This document shows, one piece after another, positions 24,910 to 33,453 of a DNA stretch of 64,000 nt. Origin of the DNA: Phycisphaerales bacterium (lineage in GTDB: Bacteria > Planctomycetota > Phycisphaerae > Phycisphaerales > UBA1924). The notes below the pieces were generated by a model that was not told the DNA's origin, searched no databases, and worked only from the letters and a program-made list of their open reading frames with translations. The DNA lies in NCBI GenBank assembly GCA_007693785.1, contig RECY01000026.1:186001-250000 (forward strand), read 5' to 3'. Both the position numbers and the translations under genes were made by a program. Position 1 is the first letter of the stretch, and each line of letters begins with the position of its first letter.

Positions 24910-26298
24910 TTACAGCAACACCCCGGTCAGCATCAGGAGGGCGACGGAGAAGTAGATCAAGAGGCCGGTGACGTCCATGAGGGTCGCGACCATCGGGGCG
25001 CTCATCGCGGCCGGGTCGAGCTTCAGGCGTTGCAGGGCGAGGGGGAGCAGGCTGCCGAGGACGGCGGCCCAGAGCACGTTCGCGATCACCGCCACGCTGA
25101 TCGCGAAGCCGACGCGGACGGGCGCGTCGTTCTGCCCGACGCCCATGAGCTGGACAACGGTTGCGGCGAGCCCGGCCATCAGGCCCATCAGCAGGCCGAG
25201 GACGACGCCGGTCAGGACTTCTTTGTGCAGCACGCGGTGCCACTGCTTCGGGTGGAGTTCCTGGAGCGCGAGGGCGCGGATGACGAGGCTGGAGGCCTGC
25301 GTGCCGGTGTTGCCGCCGGTGCTGATGATGAGCGGGACGAACAGGGCGAGGATGACGACCGCGTCGAGCTGTTCTTCAAAGAAGCTCAGCGTGACAAGAC
25401 TGAGGTTCTGACAGATGAACAGCGCAACGAGCCACGGGGCGCGCTTGCGGACCATCTCCAGGAGCCCGGTCTGCATGTAGGGGCGTTCGAGGGCGACGAC
25501 GCCGCCCTGCTTCTGGAAGTCTTCGGTCGCTTCTTCCTCGGCGACGTCGATCACGTCGTCGTGGGTCACGATGCCGACCAGCATCCCGCGGCTGTCCACC
25601 ACCGGCAGCGCGGTGCGGTCGTACCGCGCCATCAGGCGCACCGCCACCTCCTGGTCGTCGGTCGCCTGCAGCACCAGGATCTGCCCGTCGAAGACCGATT
25701 CGATCGTCGCGGCCGGGTCGGCCAGCAACAGCTTGCGGATGTGCAGGTCGTCGACCAGACGCCCCTCGTCGTCGACGACGTAGACCCAGTTCACCGTCTC
25801 GGCGTCGCGCCCGTAGCGACGGATGTGATCGAGCGCCCGCTGCACGGTCCACGAGCGCTTGATGCGCACGTAGTCCGGCGTCATGAGGCGCCCGACGCTC
25901 TCGGACGGGTAGCCCAGGATGAGCTGCGTCTGGCGACGGTTCTCCGGGCTCAGGCTGCTGACCAGGCGCGTCGCGACCTCGGCCGGGAGCTCGTCGAGCA
26001 GGGCGGCCCGGTCGTCGAGGTCCATGCTCTCGACGATCCGCAGCGCGCCCTCGGCCCCCAGGTCGTCGATCAGGCCTTCCTGCACCTCGGGCTCGAGGTG
26101 GGCGAAGACCTCGGCCGCCCGGTCGCGCGGGAGCAGGCGGAAGACGACGGCGGCCTCGTCATGCGCCAGGTCTTCGAGCAGGTCGGCGACGTCGGCCTCG
26201 TGGAGTTCGAGCAGGGCGCGCCGCAGGTCGGCGTACTGCCCCTGCTGGAGCAGGTCCTCGATCTCGGGGAGCAGGAGTTGGACGGTGGGTGCCCGCAC
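24910..26298 (-). CDS. mgtE: Magnesium transporter MgtE
   Basis: A 462-residue Mg2+ channel of the SLC41/MgtE family. The N-terminal domain has helical repeats ending in LLPRDRAAEVFAHL, followed by two CBS domains (MTPDYVRIKRSWTVQ... and VFDGQILVLQATDD...LPVVDSRGMLVGIVTHDDVIDV) that sense Mg2+. A five-helix pore domain follows with ISTGGNTGTQASSLVIRALA, the usual selectivity segment, and a terminal SAPMVATLMDVTGLLIYF. The GTG start at 26298 is chosen because TACCAT lies exactly six bases upstream and the family N-terminus begins here; the much longer upstream reading frame is noise antisense to truA. No M-box RNA fits in the 69-base divergent gap. Confidence 0.95.
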   Translation of the reverse strand: MRAPTVQLLLPEIEDLLQQGQYADLRRALLELHEADVADLLEDLAHDEAAVVFRLLPRDRAAEVFAHLEPEVQEGLIDDLGAEGALRIVESMDLDDRAALLDELPAEVATRLVSSLSPENRRQTQLILGYPSESVGRLMTPDYVRIKRSWTVQRALDHIRRYGRDAETVNWVYVVDDEGRLVDDLHIRKLLLADPAATIESVFDGQILVLQATDDQEVAVRLMARYDRTALPVVDSRGMLVGIVTHDDVIDVAEEEATEDFQKQGGVVALERPYMQTGLLEMVRKRAPWLVALFICQNLSLVTLSFFEEQLDAVVILALFVPLIISTGGNTGTQASSLVIRALALQELHPKQWHRVLHKEVLTGVVLGLLMGLMAGLAATVVQLMGVGQNDAPVRVGFAISVAVIANVLWAAVLGSLLPLALQRLKLDPAAMSAPMVATLMDVTGLLIYFSVALLMLTGVLL

Positions 26299-26304
26299 GC
26301 CCTG

Positions 26305-26310
26305 ATGGTA
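26305..26310 (-). promoter_or_regulatory. -10 hexamer TACCAT, leaderless start
   Basis: Six bases before GTG 26298 of mgtE on the minus strand. Confidence 0.6.
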
Positions 26311-26355
26311 TCGCCGAGGTGTTCGTGCCGGGCCCCGAGGCGGGGGCGGGGGCCG

Positions 26356-26361
26356 TAGACT
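26356..26361 (+). promoter_or_regulatory. -10 hexamer TAGACT, leaderless start
   Basis: Six bases before ATG 26368. It is back to back with the mgtE hexamer 45 bases away. Confidence 0.6.
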
Positions 26362-26367
26362 GAACCG

Positions 26368-26937
26368 ATGACGCGCGCGAGGCGGGCAGGCTGGGCGAGG
26401 CGGGGGCTGGTGGCGCTCGGGCTGGCGTCCGGGCTGGTGTGCGCGGGCGCGTGCGTGGGGCCGCGACGCCCGATCATCAATCCCGCGATCAGCGAGTCGT
26501 CGGTGCTGGCGTGGGTGTTCGCGGGGGATTCGATCCGGGTCCACCCGCTGACGCAGCTCGAACTGGAGCCGGGGCGCGGCGTCTCGCTCGCCTGTCATGT
26601 CGAGGTGCGCGACCGGTGGGGCGACACGGTCAAGGCGATCGGCGTGTTGCAGGTCCAGCTCTATCGCCCGGTGCCCGGGCTGGACGCGGCCCGCGAGGTG
26701 CAGGAACTGGTCTGGGACGTCGACCTGAACAACCTCGAGCGGAACGCGGCCTGGTTCGACCCGGTGACGCGGACCTACCGCGTGCGTCTGACCGGCCTGC
26801 CCGCGTGGGCCGAGCGGATGGCGACGGGGGACGCCGACGGCGAGACGCAGCGCCTGCGCGTGCGTGCGGTGCTGCGGACGGTGGGCGCGGACGGACGCGA
26901 ACGCGTGCTCCGGGATGACCTGGTGATCCAGCGGTAG
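26368..26937 (+). CDS. Probable envelope lipoprotein, unknown function
   Basis: A 189-residue exported protein. Arg-rich N-terminus, hydrophobic segment and cysteines (GLASGLVCAGACVGPR) suggest a lipoprotein signal, though neither cysteine gives a perfect lipobox. The rest is a compact beta-rich domain (VSLACHVEVRDRWGDTVKAIGVLQVQLY...WDVDLNNLERNAAWFDPVTRTYRVRL) of a kind often seen in planctomycete lipoproteins. It lies 39 bases before truA but each gene has its own hexamer, so they may be transcribed separately. Confidence 0.65.
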   Translation: MTRARRAGWARRGLVALGLASGLVCAGACVGPRRPIINPAISESSVLAWVFAGDSIRVHPLTQLELEPGRGVSLACHVEVRDRWGDTVKAIGVLQVQLYRPVPGLDAAREVQELVWDVDLNNLERNAAWFDPVTRTYRVRLTGLPAWAERMATGDADGETQRLRVRAVLRTVGADGRERVLRDDLVIQR

Positions 26938-26964
26938 GGGCGTCGCCGCCCACGCCCTTTCCCC

Positions 26965-26970
26965 TACCCT
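26965..26970 (+). promoter_or_regulatory. -10 hexamer TACCCT, leaderless start
   Basis: Six bases (all C) before GTG 26977 of truA. Confidence 0.6.
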
Positions 26971-26976
26971 CCCCCC

Positions 26977-27936
26977 GTGCCCCGCTACAAGCTCACCCTC
27001 CGCTACGACGGCACCGACTTCTGCGGCTGGCAGAAGCAGGAGCAGCACGCCACACCCGAGGCCCTCGCCCGCATCGCACGCCCCGGGCACCCGCTCGGCG
27101 AGCTCCGCGACGAAGGCAAGATCCACCTCCGCACCGTGCAGGACGTGCTCGAACGCGCCGTGCGACAGGTCGTCCGCGAGCCGATCGTCCTCATGGGCGC
27201 GAGCCGCACCGACGCGGGCGTCCACGCCGAGGGCCAGGTCGCGGCCTTCACCTGCACCGCCCACGAAGAACGCGGGCGCGGCTGGCCGCTCGACCGCGGG
27301 CTCGACAGCCTCCGACTCGCCATCAACAGCCGCCTGCCCGACGACGTCCGCGTACGCACCGTCGAGCCCGCGGCGCACGACTTCGACCCCATCCGCGGCG
27401 CGACTAGCAAGGCCTACCGCTACACCATCCACGCGGGACGCGACCACCCGCTCTGGGACCGGCGCTACGTCTACGCGGCTCCCTACGCGCTCGATGCGCG
27501 CGCGATGCACGAAGCCGCTCAGAAGCTCGTCGGCGAGCACGACTTCCTCGGCTTCACGGCCGCCGACCACGGACGCCTCACCACCGTCCGAACGATTTTT
27601 TATTGCAACGTCGCCGAGCAACCCCAAGCCGATCAATCTGGCCCCGACCACACCGAGCACGAAGCCCCCGCGCAGCGCATCACCATCGACGTCGCCGGGA
27701 GCGGCTTCCTCTACAACATGGTCCGCATCATCGCCGGCACCCTGCTCGAAGTCGGGCGCGGGCGGCTCGACCCCGCCCGCATCGACGAGGCCCTCGCCAC
27801 ACAGGACCGCACCAAGGCCGGCCCGACCCTCCCCCCAGAAGGCCTCCGCCTCGAATGGATCCGCTACGGGGGGTCAGCCATCAGAGATCAGCCATCAGCC
27901 ATCAGGGATGCGTCAACCCCAACCCCTGATGGCTGA
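26977..27936 (+). CDS. truA: tRNA pseudouridine(38-40) synthase TruA
   Basis: Converts uridines 38-40 of the anticodon arm to pseudouridine. 319 residues against ~260 in most species. The N-terminus YKLTLRYDGTDFCGWQKQ and the catalytic aspartate motif GASRTDAGVHAEGQVAAF are clear, as are DHPLWDRRYVY and GSGFLYNMVRIIAGTLLEVG. Two additions explain the length: an insertion at residues ~26-45 and a C-terminal tail (AIRDQPSAIRDASTPTPDG) that is encoded inside a palindromic repeat and is probably non-functional. GTG is used as start and TACCCT lies six bases upstream. Confidence 0.95.
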   Translation: MPRYKLTLRYDGTDFCGWQKQEQHATPEALARIARPGHPLGELRDEGKIHLRTVQDVLERAVRQVVREPIVLMGASRTDAGVHAEGQVAAFTCTAHEERGRGWPLDRGLDSLRLAINSRLPDDVRVRTVEPAAHDFDPIRGATSKAYRYTIHAGRDHPLWDRRYVYAAPYALDARAMHEAAQKLVGEHDFLGFTAADHGRLTTVRTIFYCNVAEQPQADQSGPDHTEHEAPAQRITIDVAGSGFLYNMVRIIAGTLLEVGRGRLDPARIDEALATQDRTKAGPTLPPEGLRLEWIRYGGSAIRDQPSAIRDASTPTPDG

Positions 27937-27950
27937 TCCCTGATCCCTAC
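27872..27950. repeat. Palindromic word repeat overlapping the truA 3' end
   Basis: GATCAGCCATCAG (27886-27898) is perfectly complementary to 27926-27938, and related CAGCCATCAG/TGATCCCTGAT words surround both arms. The truA stop (27934-27936) lies in the right arm. The TACCCT hexamer of the next gene lies at its edge. Confidence 0.75.
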
Positions 27951-27953
27951 CCT
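27948..27953 (+). promoter_or_regulatory. -10 hexamer TACCCT, leaderless start
   Basis: Six bases before ATG 27960. Confidence 0.6.
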
Positions 27954-27959
27954 CTCCCC

Positions 27960-29237
27960 ATGCCGCTCCGCATCCTCCACATCTCCACCCGCCTCATCCT
28001 CGGCGGCAGCCAGGAGAACACCGTTCTCTCCTGCGAGGGCCAGGCCCGACTCGGGCACGACGTCCACCTCGCCTTCGGCCCCATCTTCGGCCCCGAAGGC
28101 TCCCACCTCTCCCGCGTCCACGCCTTCAACACCCGCTGCGCCCAAGGCAACGAGCCCGCCAAGCCCATCACCACCCACGAGATCCCCACCCTCGTCCGCG
28201 AGGTGAACCCGCTCAAGGACCGCAAGGCACGCCGCGCGCTGCTCGAGCTCATCGAGCGCACGCGCCCGGACATCGTCCACACGCACTCGTCCAAAGCGGG
28301 CGTGCTCGGACGGCTCGCGGCGTTCGACGCCTACGAGCGGGCCGTCCGCGGCGTCGGCGGCTCCCGCGCCCACCGACCCGCGGTCGTCCACACCATCCAC
28401 GGCCCGCCCTTCATGCCCGCCCCTCGCAACCCCGTCGCCAAACTCAAAACGAGCCTGAAAAACAAGGTCTATGAGCTCGCCGAGCGCCACGCCGCGTCGC
28501 GCTGCCACGCGATCGTCAGCGTCGCCGACGCGATGACCGAGCAGTTCCTCGCGCGAAACATCGGCACGCCTTCGCTCTACACCACCGTCCGCAGCGGCAT
28601 GGAGACCGAGGCGTTCCTCACGCCGCGCCCGGGCGAGACGGGCAAGGACGCGCGCCGCGAGCTCGGGCTCGCGCCCACCGATTTCGTCATCGGCACCGTC
28701 GCGCGCCTCGCCGAGCACAAGGGGCACGACGACCTGCTCGACGCGCTCGCCGGGACGCTCCGCGAGCGCCGGCACTGGAAGCTGCTCTGGGTCGGCGACG
28801 GCTGGTGGAAGGACCGCCTGCTGCGCCGCGTTGCGCAGCTCGGGCTCGAGCACCAGGTCGTGCTCACGGGGCTGGTGTCGCCGGAGCGCGTGCCGACGAT
28901 GATCCGCGCGATGGACGTGCTCGCCCATCCGAGTGCGCGCGAGGGCCTGCCGCGGACGGTCCCGCAGGCGCTGCTCTGCGCCGTCGTGCCCGTCGCCTAT
29001 GACGTCGACGGCACGCGCGAGGTCTGCATCGACCAGCGGACCGGGCGACTCGTCCCCGCGGGCAACGTACAAGCCCTCGCGGACGCGATCCGCTGGCTCC
29101 ACGATCACCCCGGCGAGCGGCGCGACATGGGCGAGCGCGGGCGCGAGATGTGCCAGACCATGTTCAGCACGCAAGGCATGGTTCGGGGTCTGGAAGAGGT
29201 GTACGCCGAGGCGCTGCGGAAAGCCGAGCGGCGATGA
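27960..29237 (+). CDS. Glycosyltransferase family 4-type (GT-B fold)
   Basis: A 425-residue cytoplasmic or membrane-associated glycosyltransferase. The N-terminal domain has ILHISTRLILGGSQENTVL and DIVHTHSSKAGVLGRLAA. The C-terminal domain starts at GTVARLAEHKGHDDLLDAL and carries the nucleotide-sugar site AHPSAREGLPRTVPQALLCAVVPVAYDVDGTREV, equivalent to the E-x7-E region. Likely in polysaccharide or LPS assembly. Donor and acceptor are unknown. It lies directly downstream of truA, but its own hexamer suggests separate initiation. Confidence 0.88.
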   Translation: MPLRILHISTRLILGGSQENTVLSCEGQARLGHDVHLAFGPIFGPEGSHLSRVHAFNTRCAQGNEPAKPITTHEIPTLVREVNPLKDRKARRALLELIERTRPDIVHTHSSKAGVLGRLAAFDAYERAVRGVGGSRAHRPAVVHTIHGPPFMPAPRNPVAKLKTSLKNKVYELAERHAASRCHAIVSVADAMTEQFLARNIGTPSLYTTVRSGMETEAFLTPRPGETGKDARRELGLAPTDFVIGTVARLAEHKGHDDLLDALAGTLRERRHWKLLWVGDGWWKDRLLRRVAQLGLEHQVVLTGLVSPERVPTMIRAMDVLAHPSAREGLPRTVPQALLCAVVPVAYDVDGTREVCIDQRTGRLVPAGNVQALADAIRWLHDHPGERRDMGERGREMCQTMFSTQGMVRGLEEVYAEALRKAERR

Positions 29238-29333
29238 AGCAGCCCCGGCGCGTGCGGGTCGCTCACGCTTCCGCGGGCTTTCGCCGCACACGGCGCGGCC
29301 GGGTTCGGCACGGCGGGTTCGGCCCGGGCGGCT

Positions 29334-30455
29334 TTACAGGCCGAGCACCCGTTCGCAGATGCGCAGGGCTTCGGGGATGCGATCGGCGACGCGTTCGAAG
29401 AAGCCCGCGCCCGGGCGGAGCCCGCCGTCGGGGGCCGAGCCGGGCGTCACGGCGTGCGCACTCGGGCGCACCGGGCGGTTGCGGCTGGCGGTCTCGGCGA
29501 GCAACTGCTCCACCTCGGCGCTGAGCAGGAAGTCCATCAGCACGCGGGCGGCTTCGGGGTTCGGCCCGCCGACGATCAGCCCGCCCGTGTTCGGAAACAC
29601 CATCGGCAGACCCGCGCCCATCGACTCGCCGAAGAAGCCCGCCTCGCGCGCGGCGCTCAGCGCCGCCTCGTCGGGCTCGGGGGCCATCTCGACGGGCCAC
29701 CCGTTGCGCTGCCCGGCGAACACGTCGTCGGTGTCGGTCAGCGCCAGGTCGATCTCGCCGTCGGCGATGGCGCGGACGACGGTGGCGTTGCCCTGGTAGA
29801 CGCGGACGCCGTTGGCCTGCATCGCGGTCAGCCAGCGTTCGAAGGCTTCCTCGCCCCAGCTCTCGAGCAGCGCGCCCACGTGCCCGCGCGTGGTGCCGAA
29901 CTGGGGGCGGGCGATGCCGACGCGCCCGCGCCAGCGCGGGTCGGTGAGCGCGTGCAGCGTGGTGGGGACGTCGGCTTCGTTGACGCGGGTGGTGCTGTAG
30001 ACGATGACGCGCGAGCGGAGCGATGAGCCGTACCAGATCGGCTCGCCCGCATCGTTGCGCCCAACCAGGTGCGCCGGCCAGCCCTCGCCCGCGAAGTCCT
30101 CACCCAGTGTCGGCTCGAAGGGCGCGAGCAGGCCCTCTTCCGCGAGGCGGATCGTGGCGAAGGGCTCGCTCGACCACCAGACGTCGGCCCGCGGGCTGGT
30201 GCGCTCGGCGAGCACGCGTTCCATCAGGCCGGTGGTCTTGGTCGCCTCGGTGTCGCCGACGACGATCAGCTCGACGCCGTGGCGCTCGCGGAAGGCGTCG
30301 GCGACCTCGCGGAGATACTCGGTATCGACGCTGGAGTAGAGCACGACCTCGTCGCGGTCGCCCGCGTCGCACCCGGAGAGGGCGGCCGCGGCGAAGACGA
30401 GCACGCTCGCGAGGACGAGACAAAACAAGCCACGTGTGGGCGCGGTGGTCGGCAT
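29334..30455 (-). CDS. Iron-type ABC transporter substrate-binding lipoprotein
   Basis: A 373-residue extracytoplasmic binding protein. A lipoprotein signal is seen (AAAALSGCDAG) and the fold is that of the ferric-iron binding (FbpA/AfuA, type 2 periplasmic) family: VVLYSSVDTEYLREVADAFRERHG, ADVWWSSEPFATIRLAEEGLL, TDPRWRGRVGIARPQFGTTRGH, and FPNTGGLIVGGPNPEAARVLMDFLLS. Ferric iron is the usual ligand but related proteins bind phosphonates or thiamine. GAGGGAG lies seven bases upstream of ATG 30455, so that start is preferred to the longer in-frame one. No permease or ATPase genes are adjacent. Confidence 0.87.
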   Translation of the reverse strand: MPTTAPTRGLFCLVLASVLVFAAAALSGCDAGDRDEVVLYSSVDTEYLREVADAFRERHGVELIVVGDTEATKTTGLMERVLAERTSPRADVWWSSEPFATIRLAEEGLLAPFEPTLGEDFAGEGWPAHLVGRNDAGEPIWYGSSLRSRVIVYSTTRVNEADVPTTLHALTDPRWRGRVGIARPQFGTTRGHVGALLESWGEEAFERWLTAMQANGVRVYQGNATVVRAIADGEIDLALTDTDDVFAGQRNGWPVEMAPEPDEAALSAAREAGFFGESMGAGLPMVFPNTGGLIVGGPNPEAARVLMDFLLSAEVEQLLAETASRNRPVRPSAHAVTPGSAPDGGLRPGAGFFERVADRIPEALRICERVLGL

Positions 30456-30502
30456 GATGCAACTCCCTCTGAAACCATCCACGAGTTCGGACGGCCGCGA
30501 GC

Positions 30503-32308
30503 CTACTCGGGATCGCTCGGCGGCGCGGGCGTCGTTTCCCCGTCACGGGCGGTGCGTTCGAGGCGCCCGAAGTAGCGTTTGACGGCGTCGTGGTATTCGC
30601 GCGGGACGCGCCGGGTTTCGAGCGCCTCGGCCGCGGCCTTGCCGCTCTGCTCGACCGCCTCGCTGAAGCCCGCGCGCGCCTCGCCCACGACCTGCTCGCC
30701 GTAGACGAAGCGGCTGCCGATCACCGGCCCGCCGCGGGTGTGCACGGGGCTGCGCCGGGCTTCGAGCGTGAAGGGGGCTTCCTGGGCTTCGGGTGAGCGG
30801 CTGCCGCCCTGCTGCCCGGGACCCCCGCTGCCCTGCCCGCCGCCTTGCGGGTCGCCGGGCTGCCACTGCCCGGTCTGCCCTTCGCCTTGCATGCCGCCGG
30901 CGAGCTGCGCCCAACTCTCCTGACCCATCGACTCGCCCAGCGAGGCCATCTCGGCCATCGCTTGCTCGAACGTCTCATCGAGCCCGGCCATGTCTTGGGC
31001 GAGCTGCTCCATCTCGCTCAGCGACTGCCCGAGCTGGTCCATGCCCTGGCTGGCGCGCTGGCTCATGCCCTGTTGTCCCTGCTGCCCTTGTTGCTGCCCC
31101 TGCTCGCCCATCGCCTGAGCGATCTGGCGCATCGCCTGGGCCATCTGTCCCGCGCCGTCGCACGCCTTGCACTGCCCGGCGAGCTTGTTCGCGAGCCCCT
31201 GGCACTGCGACTCGCTCATGTTCGGGTTGGCCTGCTGGAGCGCCTGTTGGATCTGCTCCGCGTTGCCCTGCTGCGCGAGTCGCTCGGCCTCTTCGCGCGG
31301 GATGCCCGCGCGCTCCATCGCCCGGATCGCCGACTCGCGGTTCTCGGCCATCTGCTCGAGCTGCGAGGCCATGTTCTCGAACTGCGCCTGCAGCGCCGCC
31401 GCCTCCTCGGCGGACATGTTGCCCGATTCGGCCTGCTGGCGGAGTTGCTCGAGCGCCTCCTGCGCCTTGCCGAACTCCCCGCGAGCCATCGCCCGCGCCA
31501 TCTCGTCCATCGGGCCCGGGCCCGGGCGACGGAGCTGCTCCATCAGGTCGCGGGCGGCCTCCAGACGCTGCCCGTCCTCGCCCTGGCGAAGCTCCTCCAG
31601 GCGGTCGCGCAGCGACGTCAGCTTGCGGAGCTGCGCACGCTCGATCTGCTCGCGCGAACGCGGCAGGTCCAGGTCCCCGCCGGGGGCTTCTTCTTCCTGC
31701 AGGTCGGTCGGGTCGATCCCGCGGCTCGCGAGCATCGACTCGATCCGCTGCTCGCGCTCGTTCGCCTCGGTCTGCACTTCGAGAAGCTCCCGCTCGGCAG
31801 CGGCGCGGTCGTCGGCGGCCGCCAGCATCCCCAGCACGTCAATCCGCGGCACCAGGAACCACCCCGCCGCCAGCGCCGCGCCGAGCCCGATCGGCCAAGC
31901 CCAGTGACGCGGCGCGCGCACGGGCGCGATCATCGCAGGGCGCAGCTTGCCCGCCCGCTCCTCCGCGCTCAGCGTGATCGCTCGGCTCCAGGCGCCCTCT
32001 TCGTGCTCCACCGCGAGCGCCGTGCTGAGCGTCTCGCGCAGCTCGGCCCGCTCGTCGATCAGGCGCGCCACGCGCGACGCGTTCGGGCGGCGCCAGAGCG
32101 CGTACGCCAAGCCGCCGACGACCGCCCCCGCGGGCAGGACCCATGCCAGCACGTCCCACGCCATCGGCACGCCGACCACCCGCTCGACCACACGCAGCCC
32201 GATCGCCAGCCCGACCGCCCCGGCGAGCGCAACCACCGACGCATCGACGAAGCCGCCGACCGTCACCCGGAGTTTCACGCCCCGGATCAGTTTTCGAACG
32301 CTGCGCAT
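30503..32308 (-). CDS. Membrane-anchored coiled-coil protein (DUF4175-like)
   Basis: A 601-residue protein. Two N-terminal transmembrane helices (residues ~19-37 and ~49-70) and a third near residue 140 are followed by ~300 residues of Glu/Gln/Met-rich coiled coil, with a CKAC pair at ~395 and a Gln-Gly repeat (GEQGQQQGQQGQQGM). The C-terminal ~100 residues end with EYHDAVKRYFGRLER. The layout, including RLIDERAELRETLSTALAVEHE after the first helices, resembles DUF4175-type proteins; function unknown. The ATG at 32308 has GGAGGTGG a few bases upstream; longer reading upstream is not supported. It lies 47 bases upstream of the binding-protein gene on the same strand. Confidence 0.7.
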   Translation of the reverse strand: MRSVRKLIRGVKLRVTVGGFVDASVVALAGAVGLAIGLRVVERVVGVPMAWDVLAWVLPAGAVVGGLAYALWRRPNASRVARLIDERAELRETLSTALAVEHEEGAWSRAITLSAEERAGKLRPAMIAPVRAPRHWAWPIGLGAALAAGWFLVPRIDVLGMLAAADDRAAAERELLEVQTEANEREQRIESMLASRGIDPTDLQEEEAPGGDLDLPRSREQIERAQLRKLTSLRDRLEELRQGEDGQRLEAARDLMEQLRRPGPGPMDEMARAMARGEFGKAQEALEQLRQQAESGNMSAEEAAALQAQFENMASQLEQMAENRESAIRAMERAGIPREEAERLAQQGNAEQIQQALQQANPNMSESQCQGLANKLAGQCKACDGAGQMAQAMRQIAQAMGEQGQQQGQQGQQGMSQRASQGMDQLGQSLSEMEQLAQDMAGLDETFEQAMAEMASLGESMGQESWAQLAGGMQGEGQTGQWQPGDPQGGGQGSGGPGQQGGSRSPEAQEAPFTLEARRSPVHTRGGPVIGSRFVYGEQVVGEARAGFSEAVEQSGKAAAEALETRRVPREYHDAVKRYFGRLERTARDGETTPAPPSDPE

Positions 32309-32572
32309 CGGTCCACCTCCACCCGCTCCGCCCGGTCGCCCGCCCCGCGAGCAACCCCGCGTTGTATCGGTCTGTTCGCCCCTCGCCCGAGCGGGATGCC
32401 CGGACAAGACACACCACAGAGATACCGGTGAGACCCCCGAACGGGCGCGGCGTTCCCGCGCCCGCCTGGGAGACCCGTCCGCCTGACAGCGTACACCAGA
32501 TCTGGACGCACACAAAGCCCGAATCTCAATACTCAAACCCGCCGCGGCTGCCACCCCAGGTTTGAGGGCCCG
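32309..32572. other. Intergenic region
   Basis: 264 bases between two minus-strand genes; ORFs crossing it are noise. A locally less GC-rich stretch (~32505-32540) probably holds the promoter of the coiled-coil gene. No repeat copies seen. Confidence 0.35.
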
Positions 32573-33400
32573 CTAGCGGCTCGGGCGGCCCTGGTCCGTG
32601 AGCGGGGGAAGGTCTCGGGGGGTGGGGTCGCCGTGGTGCAGGATGATCTGGGCGGCCTCGCGCTGGAGCCGGCGCCAGGGGACCGGCGGGCGGAGGGCTT
32701 GAGCGCACGCGCGGAGGACGCGGGCCCGGGTGTGGGGCGAGGGCTCGTGCCCGCACCCGGTTGGCTCGAGGTAGAGGCTCGCGAGCATGGCGGCGGGGTT
32801 CGGGCGTCGGCGTCGGAGGCCGACCGGGTCGATGAGCACGAGCGCGGGGGCGTCGCCTTCGGCTTCGGGCACGATCAGGTTGCTGGGTTTGTGGTCGCGG
32901 TCGTGGAGCCCGAGGTTGGCGAGGGCCGCGACCTGACGCCCGGCGGCCTGGGCGAGCGGTTTGGTCACACGCCCGGCCCGGAGCAGGTCGAGCCCGGTGG
33001 GGCCGAGGACGCGGCGCGCGAGCAGCGTGCGCACGCGACGTTTGTTCGCGTCGCGCCCGGTCAGGATCGCGAGGCACTCGGCGGCGGGGATCCCGTGACG
33101 CGCCAAGAGCGCGGCGGCGCCCGCCTGGCGGTCGAGCTGGGTCCGATGAAGCCACGCCTGAATGCGGCGCTTCGGCGTGTCCAGGGCGATCGTCTTGGCG
33201 ATGATCGGGCCGAGCGGCGTCTCGAGGGCGAGCACGCTGCTTCGCCCGTCGGCGGGGGCCTTGAGCGTCCGGGTCGCCGCGAGGGCGTCGGGGAGCGCGC
33301 GGAGGATCTCGGCCAGCTCGCCCGGGTCGCGGAGCGGGCGCGAGCGGCGGGGCGCGAGCGGCGGCGTGGGGATCGGGCGCGAGGGGCGGCTTGGGGGCAT
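32573..33400 (-). CDS. Lipopolysaccharide (Kdo/heptose) kinase-like protein
   Basis: A 275-residue kinase-fold protein of the WaaP/KdkA (lipopolysaccharide kinase) type. The catalytic loop is GLHDRDHKPSNLIV and the metal-binding motif is LVLIDPVGLRRR, where the aspartate replaces the DFG of ordinary kinases. The upstream lysine region is PLGPIIAKTIALD. It probably phosphorylates the LPS core at the inner membrane. It is divergent from a GT2 glycosyltransferase of LPS-core type, with only 53 bases between start codons. TAGGCT lies nine bases upstream of the ATG. Confidence 0.82.
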   Translation of the reverse strand: MPPSRPSRPIPTPPLAPRRSRPLRDPGELAEILRALPDALAATRTLKAPADGRSSVLALETPLGPIIAKTIALDTPKRRIQAWLHRTQLDRQAGAAALLARHGIPAAECLAILTGRDANKRRVRTLLARRVLGPTGLDLLRAGRVTKPLAQAAGRQVAALANLGLHDRDHKPSNLIVPEAEGDAPALVLIDPVGLRRRRPNPAAMLASLYLEPTGCGHEPSPHTRARVLRACAQALRPPVPWRRLQREAAQIILHHGDPTPRDLPPLTDQGRPSR

Positions 33401-33409
33401 CGCTTGCAG

Positions 33410-33415
33410 AGCCTA
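33410..33415 (-). promoter_or_regulatory. -10 hexamer TAGGCT before kinase gene
   Basis: Nine bases before the ATG at 33400 on the minus strand. Confidence 0.4.
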
Positions 33416-33439
33416 TCGCGCGGGCGCGGGGGGATGGGG

Positions 33440-33445
33440 TAGGAT
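33440..33445 (+). promoter_or_regulatory. -10 hexamer TAGGAT before GT2 gene
   Basis: Eight bases before ATG 33454; back to back with the kinase hexamer. Confidence 0.45.
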
Positions 33446-33453
33446 CGGGGCTC

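Noticed and set aside
26299-27660. N-terminal extension of mgtE by 454 codons
   Set aside because: The extension is antisense to the lipoprotein gene and truA; MgtE proteins start where the GTG and hexamer are.
29238-29333. GC-rich sequence between convergent glycosyltransferase and binding-protein genes as another repeat copy
   Set aside because: It has GGGTCGCTCACGC and GCCCGGGC words like other planctomycete spacers, but no second copy in the window could be aligned to it.
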